Source of the DNA: Prasinococcaceae sp. CCMP 1430 | Lineage: Eukaryota; Prasinodermophyta; Palmophyllophyceae; Prasinococcales; Prasinococcaceae | Assembly: GCA_013416795.1 (NCBI GenBank) | Contig: RQSC01000028.1 | Location: forward strand, 892,799-938,600 | DNA: 45,802 nucleotides | Direction: 5' to 3' | Shown here: piece after piece, positions 39,759 through 45,802 of the stretch | Numbering within the stretch: position 1 is the first letter of the stretch | How the letters are laid out: each line of letters starts with the position of its first letter | Made by a program: the position numbers and the translations under genes | Notes under the pieces: model-generated | The model's input: only the letters and a program-made list of their open reading frames with translations | Databases searched by the model: none | Told to the model about the DNA's origin: nothing

Positions 39759-40108
39759 ATGACGGTCTCGCGAGTGCAAACTGGGAACGCGAGAGCGGAG
39801 CGTGCATACGCGCTCATGGGCAAGGCCGTCGCGGATTCGAATGCGCCCGCGCAGGAGAGGGCGCTCGCGGCGCTCGTGGCGCTGCTCGGCGCGGGCGGTG
39901 CCGACGCCGCAGCGCAGCTCGCGGACTGCGCGCCAACACTCGTCGCCAAGGCCTTCGGCGGGCGGCCCAAGTCGTCGGCGCTCGCGGTTGAGGCGTGCGT
40001 GCTCATGGCCGGCGGCGGCCAGGTGGAGGGCGTGCTCGCGGCTCTAGAGAAGGGCTACAAGCACAAGGTTGGCAAGGTGGTGCTGGCGGCCGTGGGCGCG
40101 GCGAGGCA
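39759..40108 (+). CDS. TOG-domain exon (XMAP215/ch-TOG/MOR1 type), partial gene
   Basis: This exon reads ARAERAYALMGKAVADSNAP, then APTLVAKAFGGRPKSSALAV and ALEKGYKHKVGKVVLAAVGA. The spacing of VADSNAxxQE, GxRPK and KxxKVV matches HEAT repeats of the first TOG domain of XMAP215-family microtubule polymerases (human: FVTDSNAVVQLKGLEAAL; KAKELGIEICLMY; NKNPKIIVACIETLRKAL). An excellent window-consensus donor GTGCGT follows at 40109. The rest of the gene (normally thousands of bp) is not seen downstream before BBIP1. The first HEAT repeat is also missing upstream, unless it lies in an unidentified exon. The ATG at 39759 may be internal. It is probably an orphan exon from assembly error, or a relic. 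Confidence 0.55.
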
Positions 40109-40265
40109 GTGCGTCGCCGCGGCGGGCGCCGCCGCGCTGCCGGAGAGCACCTCGACCTTGCCCGTGTTGCCGTCCTTGTCGACGGTCTTCTTGTTGCCCG
40201 CGCCGAGCGCCTCGACGAAGCCCAGCTCCGGCGGGGTGTACTTGATCACAGCGGCCTCCGCAGGC
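40055..40265 (-). CDS. minus-strand exon of unknown protein, antisense to the TOG exon end
   Basis: Minus-strand codons from 40265 read AAVIKYTPPELGFVEALGAG, then NKKTVDKDGNTGKVEVLSG, and a Ser/Ala-rich end to TAG at 40055. The codons are almost all G/C-ending and the residues look far more natural than the plus-strand translation of the same bases. I do not recognise the protein. An acceptor-like GCGGAG precedes it. The part from about 40130 to 40265 is the convincing piece; the end overlapping the TOG exon may be noise. No upstream partner exon was found. Confidence 0.35.
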
Positions 40266-40974
40266 GGCGCCGCGCTGGCGGCGCAGCGGCGGCGCCATCG
40301 CGCGCACCCCCACGCCCACAGACGCCCGCACACCCACGCTACCGCCCGCCGCGGCCGCCGCGCCACGACGGCCGGCCACTCGGCGGCCAGACACACGTGT
40401 GGCACCGCAAGCACGCGCGCGCGTGCAACACCCGCCCCCCTCTCGCCCCCTCCCGCCCGGCCCTGTCCATCCCTTGACGTCGCTCGCCGCGCGCGCGGCG
40501 CATATTCCGCCTCGCCGACCAAATCCAAATTCCGACTCCTACACGTGGAGGCACATGCGGCGGAAGCAACAAATCCGTCATCTTGAACGTCCGGCGGCGC
40601 CCAAAAAATCGAATGTACAGCAAATCCCGATCCAGTTTCGACTATGGCAGGATCAAAAGCTTGATGAAGCTGCAGCCAGGGAGAGCTCGAGAGCTCGAGA
40701 GCCGCGAAATATAAACCCTTTATCTTTTACCCCAAACAAGAAAAGGCACTCGGTCCAGGTGTTCCCCGTGCCCAAGGGGGGGGCGCTCGTTCGCTCCGGT
40801 GGCACTGCCGGGCGGGTTGCGGGGGGGAGGGGCGGCCGACTGGCGGTGGGTGTGCGGGCCGAAGGGGGACGCGCCACACGCGCACGGGCGAGCGGCGCCT
40901 TCGGCGGCGAGGGAAGGGGAGGGAGAGGGGGGGAAGGGTGGGTGGGTGAGTGCGTGGGCAGGTTCGAGCACGCA
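40266..40974. other. intergenic, upstream of BBIP1
   Basis: No gene is supported. It has GC-rich low complexity to about 40500, then an AT-richer island (40540-40745) with GAGCTCGAGAGCTCGAGAGC near 40683 and ATATAAACCCTTTAT at 40709-40723, about 250 bp upstream of the BBIP1 start; a promoter is plausible. Confidence 0.45.
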
Positions 40975-41444
40975 ATGCAGCCAGAGGTACGCATACGCAG
41001 CCGGCACCGCGCTGCCGCGGCGTCGGACGGCCCGCGCCCGCGCGGCGAGCGTCGCGCGCCTGCGTGCCGAACGCCTACACTCGGCGCTGGCGCCGCTCAC
41101 GCCGAGCGGAGAGGCGCATGGCATGCCCGATCGCCTGCCATCCCCTGACCCTTGACTCCACGCCTGCGCTGTGCCCATGTGCGTCCCAACGCTACCACGC
41201 GGGACGGCGCGCGAAACTGCCGTCCCGCCTGCCGCTGCAGGGCGGCCCTCCCGCCATCCAGGAGGTGCTCCCGAAGGCTGGCCTTGTGTACTCAGAAAAG
41301 GGGAACCTAGGGGAGACGCTGTGCAAGCCCAAGCTCATGCCGCTCAAGAGCGTCACGCTCGCGCGCCTCGAGGAGATGGAGAAGAAGGCCGCCGAGGTGC
41401 TCGAGCAACAACAGCAGGAGGGCATGATGGGGCAGTACCAGTAG
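40975..41444 (+). CDS. BBIP1: BBSome-interacting protein 1 (BBIP1/BBIP10)
   Basis: Two exons: a 12-nt first exon 40975-40986 (MQPE) and 41241-41444. The 254-nt intron has donor GTACGC and acceptor CTGCAG, both phase 0. The product is 71 aa; human BBIP1 has a similarly small core. The diagnostic part is IQEVLPKAGLVYSEKGNLGE followed by TLCKPKLMPLKSVTLARLEE and a Gln-rich helix, matching the REVLPKQG...VLCKPKLLPLKSLTLEKLE core of BBIP10. BBIP1 is the smallest BBSome subunit, needed for BBSome assembly and ciliary membrane traffic. It would be missed by length cut-offs. The first exon is inferred from splice phase and donor quality. Confidence 0.88.
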
Positions 41445-41712
41445 GGCGGAGCGCGCGCAGGCTCGGCCGGTAGGCCTAAGGTCCAAGCGGCGCCCCCGCT
41501 CATGCATGAATGAATTAATGTACACACAATTTATTATACGTACAACACCCTCTCCCCGCTGTCGTGCCCCATGATCACCATGCAGGAGCGCGGCGCGGGC
41601 ATGCACAGCGTTGGCGCGCGCCACAGGCTCGTATCAGCCGACATGCTCGGATCGCGCGGAAGACTACGCATGCGCGCGCGCGCGCGATCGCCCCAGCCTG
41701 CGGCTCTGCCAA
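41445..41712. other. convergent 3' region between BBIP1 and MFS transporter
   Basis: Contains the AT-rich patch at 41505-41545 (TGAATGAATTAATG, TTTATTATACG), likely polyadenylation regions for BBIP1. No gene is seen. Confidence 0.5.
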
Positions 41713-43433
41713 TCACTGTGTGAACACGAGCCTGCGCGCTGTCGAGCCCGCGTCATCCTCCTCGGCCACGCTCCTGCGCGGCCTCGTCGCACCGCTCTCA
41801 CAGACCAAGACGGGTCCCATGGCCTCAGCGGAGCTTTCCTCGTCGGCGTAGGCGTCCTGCGCGGCGCCCTCGCGCAACGTGCGCCCGTAGAGAGCCCTCG
41901 GGTCGGGCGTAAGCCCCGCATCCTCCTCCGCGCGCTGTCTGGCGAGCGTCGCGGCACCATAGCTTGGCGTGAACCCGAGCGTCCAGCCGACCGCCGCCAC
42001 GCACACGCCTCCGCAGATTGCGAGCACCCCCTGAAGCCCCACGCCGTCCTGAAGCCTGGGAAAGATAGATGTGCCGAGCACCGCGCCTGCCTTGCCAGTC
42101 GCTGCGCTTATACCGTGGGCCGTCGCCCGTATCGACGTCGGGAACACTTCAGCGGGAATGACATAGGTGGTCATGCCAGGACCCAGCGCGTCGAAGCACA
42201 CCTGCACGCCGTAGAGCACCAGCAGCAGCACCGGCATGCGCTGCAGCGGCTCCCAGAGCCCCACGAGGAGGAAGAACATGACTGCCATACCGCAGAAGCC
42301 AAGGAGCTGGCAGCCACGTCGCCCAAGGCGCGACTCGACGAGCGCCACTCCGATCCAGTAGCCCGGGAGCGTGAGTAGCGCAATGTACAGCACGCCCAAC
42401 GCGCGCCCGCGGTCGTCGTCACGCAGGCCAAGCAGCGTGTCGAAATCGGCGGTGTACAGCCCGAGCCCGTAATCCACAGCGTCGTAAAGCAGCCACGACC
42501 CAGCGGTGCCCAGCAGCGGACGCCAGTGGAACAGCAGCGTCGCCCATCGTGACGAGCGCGAAACGTCACTCGCGTCAGCGGGTGGGCTGCTTGGGCCCAA
42601 GGGGATGGCCAGGTACTCGGAGCTGCTTTCGAACAGCCCCGTGCTCTCGTCGGCGCCATCCTGTCTCCTCCCGCCTCCGCTACGCCGTTTCCTTACCGCC
42701 TCGAAGGCCTCGGTCTCATGCATTATGCGCCACCTGAGGATCACGCCCACGGCGCTCAGCGCTCCTCCCAGGCCAAATGCCGTTCGCCAAACGCGCTCGC
42801 GGCTGAGTCCCGACGAGAGCAGCACCAGCACAGCAATCGGCGCCGCAACGCTGCCCATGCCCATGTTGGCGTACACGAGCGCGAGCGCGCGCCCGCTGTG
42901 CTGCCCGCTTGGGTACGCCTCGGCAGTGTGCGCTGCGCTCAGCGGATACTCGCCACCGATGCCGAAGCCAAGCAAGAAACGCCACAGCGATAGCGCCGTG
43001 TAGATGGAGAGCGACGACGAGTCTCGCGCGAGCGCCGCGCCCAGCGATGCGGTCGCTGTGATGGTCGCCGTAAGAATGAAGATGGTGCGTCGGCCCAGCG
43101 CGTCGGCCGCCACGCCGAAGCAGAGCTGGCCCGCCACTGAACCCAGCAGCGCGGCCGAAGTGAGCGCCGCTCGCTGCGCATCTGTCGCCGGGTAGTCGTC
43201 CTCGAGGAGCGCGCGACACAGGTTGACAACCTGGAAGTCATACAAGTCTAGACAGGTGGTGTGTCTTGCGTGTCAGCGTCGTCGCGCGACCGCGAGCTCG
43301 CGCGGCCGCGCGCGCGCGCACGCGCGCATTCTCGCGCGCGCTCGCGGGGGCGCAAGCACTCACCCGCGAACAGCCCGATGCCCGCGACGGCGCTGCGTTG
43401 CCACGCGGGCACGCGGCGACCATCCCAGGCCAT
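41713..43433 (-). CDS. MFS transporter, phosphate/sugar-type (PHO84/SV2-like)
   Basis: Two exons: 43433-43364 and 43247-41713, with a 116-nt intron (GTGAGT...GTCTAG) that completes an Asp codon. The product is 534 aa. It starts MAWDGRRVPAWQRSAVAGIG then LFADLYDFQVVNL, which corresponds to GMGFFTDAYDLFxxxL of PHO84-type proton/phosphate symporters, including the acidic residue of helix 1. Other family motifs are GVAADALGRRTIF (loop 2-3), WRFLLGFGIGGEYPLSAAHT (helix 4; PHO84 has GIGIGGDYPLSA) and GPGMTTYVIPAEVFPTSIRA (helix 10-11). An inorganic phosphate transporter is the best reading; an organic-ion MFS is the alternative. The C-terminal tail is about 65 residues. It is divergent from TRAPPC3. 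Confidence 0.85.
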
Positions 43434-43724
43434 GGAGCGGGGCCGCACACGCCGTCGTGATTTGGAAGGGCAGGCAGAGAGCTGCCTGACCCAGCTCGTG
43501 AGCACCTGCGTATCCAAAGGGATCCGCATGGACTCGCGCCTGCAGTACAGGTGTGGCGCGAGGGCCCTCCACGTCCACGTGGTGCAGNCGGGGCGGAGGC
43601 GGAGGCGCTCCCCGTGGCGCGGCGGCGAGCTAACGCACTGCGGGTGCCGCCAAGGGCGGCTGTTGGGGGCGCCGGCGAGGGCGAGCGGGCGGCGCCGCCC
43701 TCTGCTGCGCCGCGCCTCGCTGGG
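43434..43724. promoter_or_regulatory. shared upstream region of MFS transporter and TRAPPC3, with an N
   Basis: 291 bp between two divergent start codons, with a single N at 43587. GC-rich. The minus-strand stretch from about 43586 to 43510 has coding-like codons (HHVDVEGPRATPVLQARVHA) but I could not link it to the transporter. No AT-rich island is seen, so part of the promoter may be missing at the join. Confidence 0.4.
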
Positions 43725-44405
43725 ATGTCGCGCGCGGGGACTACTGGAGCGGAGGGCTCGCCCGCCCCGCCCCTGCCGCCCATCTCCGCGGAGCTTTTCA
43801 CCCTCACATACGGCGCGCTCGTGCGGCAGCTCCTGGACGATCTCGGCGATGCGGGTGAGGTGAATGCAGCGCTCGAGCGCATGGGGCGCTCGATGGGCCT
43901 GCGGGCCGTGGACGAGTTCCTGGCGAAGACCGCGGCGCCCAGGTGTACGACATTCAAGCAGGCGGCAGAGGCGGTGGCGGGGCCCGCCTTCAAGATGTTT
44001 TTGGGCGTCCGCGCGACCGTGTGCGGCTGGAACAGTGACGCGACTCAGTGCTCGTTGGTGCTCGAGGACAACCCTCTGGCCGACCTCGTTGAGCTCCCCG
44101 AGGACTGCGCGGGACTGTCGTACTGCGAGGCGCTGTGCGGCGCGGTTGCTGGCGCGCTCGAGGCGGTCAACGTGCACGTGCGTTGCGAGTGGGCCCGCGA
44201 TGCGCTTCGCGGGGACGACGCTTTCGAGATGAGGCTCACGCTCGTCCGCATAGGGGAGGAGGAGTTCCCCTACAGAGATGGTATGCATGCGCGCGCGTGC
44301 TCGCGCGTTCGAGTGTCACAGCGCGTGCGTGTCTCGCGTTTCCACATCTGCGCGCCAGCTCTCGCTGACGGGCTGTCTCTGCTCGCAAACCGTCGTGCAG
44401 ACTGA
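43725..44405 (+). CDS. TRAPPC3: TRAPP complex subunit TRAPPC3 (BET3)
   Basis: Exon 1 is 43725-44280, intron 44281-44400 (120 nt, GTATGC...GTGCAG), and the final exon supplies only the last two bases of an Asp codon and the TGA stop at 44403-44405. The product is 186 aa (human 180). BET3 is the core of TRAPP complexes that tether ER-derived vesicles and activate Rab1/Ypt1. It shows SAELFTLTYGALVRQLLDDL, MGRSMGLRAVDEFLAKT, FKMFLGVRATVCGW and LVLEDNPLADLVELPEDCAG, collinear with human BET3. The Cys in APRCTTF corresponds to the palmitoylated Cys68 of human BET3. Because the intron is a multiple of three without a stop, an unspliced transcript would add 40 residues. Confidence 0.93.
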   Translation: MSRAGTTGAEGSPAPPLPPISAELFTLTYGALVRQLLDDLGDAGEVNAALERMGRSMGLRAVDEFLAKTAAPRCTTFKQAAEAVAGPAFKMFLGVRATVCGWNSDATQCSLVLEDNPLADLVELPEDCAGLSYCEALCGAVAGALEAVNVHVRCEWARDALRGDDAFEMRLTLVRIGEEEFPYRDGMHARACSRVRVSQRVRVSRFHICAPALADGLSLLANRRAD

Positions 44406-44692
44406 GTGGGCACCGCGCACGCGTCAGGCGTCACTGGTACGCGACGCCGGGGCCGAACGGAGCGGCTTTCGCGCGCATGCGTGCGCTTGCGCGGCGCGCA
44501 GCGCGTTGCCGGTGCGGTGAAGTGCCGCGGCGCTGCTCGCGCCGCTCGGCCAGTGTTCACCTCCAACCGCTCTCGACATTACGAATTTGTAAAGCTTGGC
44601 GTGCGCCCGCCGGCAGCCGCGCGCGCGAGCTTGCTCGCTCGCTCGCACGCGCCCGCGCTCACTCGCTCTGCGACATCGTCTCCTGCTGTGCC
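44406..44692. other. convergent intergenic region
   Basis: Between the TRAPPC3 stop and the stop of the minus-strand TPR gene. Contains GCTC repeats (44629-44645). No gene is seen. Confidence 0.5.
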
Positions 44693-45412
44693 TCAGAAGC
44701 CCAGCTTCAGCCACTGAGGGCCCCCCTTTCCGCTCTTTGTCTTTCTGAACAGCTTGCCGACCGGATTGTTGAACTTGGCGATGAGTTGCTCGATGGCGTC
44801 GCGACCGAGCGGCTGCAGGTCCTCGTCGGCGAGCGCGGCGTCGAATTCCTCGAAGCCGTTCTCCATGGCGCCCTCGAGCGTCTCCAGGCCGCGCTTGGCA
44901 TCGCCCATCTGCGCGTGGCAGCACGCGGCGTTGTAAAGCGCGCTCTGCACTTCACCATCGCTCGCGCAGCGGTACTCGCGCGGCGACGACGCGAAGCGGG
45001 CCACGGCCGATCCCGGCAGCTCAAGTGCGGCCTCGAAGAGCGTCAGCGCGTTGGCGTAGTCGCCACGCTCGTACAGCTCGATGCCTGCCTCGATAGCGGC
45101 GCCCGTGGTGGTAGGACCCTCGCCGCCGGCGCCTCCCGCGGCTGCAGCGGCGCCAGCGGCGGTTGCGGCCTTTCTGGCGCGGCGCGCCTCCACCGGCGCC
45201 GTCGTGTCGCTTCCGAGCTCGAGGAATTCGCCCGAGCTGGACGCAGCGGGTGCCGCCGCCGCGCGGCCGCCTGGCATGGGGGGCTTGGGGGCAGCCTTGC
45301 CGCTGGGCATGGGGGGCTTGGGAGCAGCCGCGGCGCTGATGGCGGCGGGCGCCGCGGGCGCGCACGCACACGCGCGGGCCACCCGCCGCGCCAGCGCCGC
45401 GCCGCGCTGGCC
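44693..45412 (-). CDS. TPR protein, LPA1-like, probably plastid-targeted (5' partial)
   Basis: 240 codons from an acceptor TCACAG at 45418-45413 to TAA-type stop codon at 44693-44695 (reading QWLKLGF at the end). Two TPR units are visible: AAIEAGIELYERGDYANALT followed by LFEAALELPG, and SALYNAACCHAQMGDAKRGLETLEGAMENGF, then FDAALADEDLQPLGRDAIEQ. This order, including NAACCHAQ and the DEDLxPL motif, matches LPA1 (LOW PSII ACCUMULATION 1) and related chloroplast TPR proteins that help assemble photosystem II. The first 80 residues are Ala/Pro/Arg-rich, as expected after a transit peptide. No ATG suits the start upstream of the acceptor; the first in-frame Met is MPSGKAAPKPP. The first exon probably lies beyond 45413. 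Confidence 0.65.
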   Translation of the reverse strand, partial: GQRGAALARRVARACACAPAAPAAISAAAAPKPPMPSGKAAPKPPMPGGRAAAAPAASSSGEFLELGSDTTAPVEARRARKAATAAGAAAAAGGAGGEGPTTTGAAIEAGIELYERGDYANALTLFEAALELPGSAVARFASSPREYRCASDGEVQSALYNAACCHAQMGDAKRGLETLEGAMENGFEEFDAALADEDLQPLGRDAIEQLIAKFNNPVGKLFRKTKSGKGGPQWLKLGF

Positions 45413-45802
45413 CTGTGACCGAGGCGCGCGCGCACGCACGGCGGGAGGCCGTCCGGGGGGACGAGTTAGGGGTAGGGGGAACGAATAGGGTTTAATGTGC
45501 AGGGAATACGCGGACTCGACCGCGCGCGCGCCCGCCGCCGGCGCCTTCCTTTTCCCCCAGAATTTTCGGTGTTTTGTGTGCGAAACGAAAACGCCGAGTT
45601 TCTCTGCGCCGCCCTCGGCGGCGGAGGAGGTGCTGTACGCTCGCGCGAGCGCGGGCGCGCTCAGGCGGGCGGGGCGCTGGGGGCGCGCACGGGACAAGCG
45701 GGCGCGGGGGACGTGCCACAAGGGCGCGCGGCGGCGCTGGCGAAAGGTCACGGGCGAGCGGGCGCGGCGGGGCCATCGGGCGGGCGCGGGGCTCGGAGCG
45801 CC
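45413..45802. other. upstream region or 5' exon zone of the TPR gene
   Basis: Contains AATAGGGTTTAAT at 45484-45496 (telo-box-like), a T-rich patch (45545-45605), and Arg/Pro-rich open frames that might encode a transit peptide. Nothing decisive. The window ends here. Confidence 0.4.

Overview
The window is nuclear DNA from a GC-rich unicellular eukaryote, most likely a flagellated alga. Twelve introns are seen directly; eleven are short (79-353 nt), with GT...AG ends. The gene content is eukaryotic: DDM1/LSH remodeller, BRR2 spliceosomal helicase, SRP54, TRAPPC3/BET3, MUS81. Two cilium genes (IFT70/TTC30 and BBIP1) point to a flagellate. A plant-type CCT-motif regulator, an LPA1-like plastid TPR protein and a DUF3700/TSJT1-like protein point to an algal lineage. 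A haptophyte is my best guess, but a prasinophyte-like green alga is not excluded; this is inference from gene content, GC bias and intron style.

The sequence is a scaffold. There is one 431-nt N run (22706-23136), and single N symbols at 1954, 3859, 10062, 16202 and 43587 that probably mark joins rather than base ambiguities. One of them sits exactly at the end of a 111-bp exact repeat in a Cys-rich repeat gene.

Layout. 1-2700: mostly GC-rich low-complexity DNA with two orphan exon-like fragments. 2705-8441: a 2-oxoglutarate oxygenase (-), MUS81 (+) and a DUF3700 protein (-). 9237-13275: the Cys-rich/EGF array gene (-), a CCT-motif regulator (+) and an ethanolamine kinase (+). 13454-15978: DDM1/LSH (-). 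16881-22640: SRP54 first exon (+), an unknown Ala-rich protein (+), IFT70 (-) and a delta-9-type desaturase (-). 23206-33848: BRR2 (+), an unknown protein (-) and the SRP54 body (+). 33946-38672: a GT32-like glycosyltransferase (-) and an MFSD8/CLN7-like transporter (-). 39759-45412: a TOG-domain exon (+), BBIP1 (+), a phosphate-type MFS transporter (-), TRAPPC3 (+) and the plastid TPR protein (-).

The genes do not form one pathway. Themes are genome maintenance (MUS81, DDM1), RNA processing and secretion (BRR2, SRP54, TRAPPC3), cilia and microtubules (IFT70, BBIP1, TOG exon), and membrane lipids (desaturase, ethanolamine kinase). The strongest anomalies are the 15.5-kb separation of SRP54 exon 1 from its body with four complete genes and a fifth gene's exons in between, several orphan exons, a splice-donor preference for GTGCG/GTACG, a BRR2 whose second cassette has lost its Walker A lysine, and telo-box-like AACCC motifs in AT-rich islands near gene starts. 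I found no CRISPR array, prokaryotic operon, viral gene or toxin.
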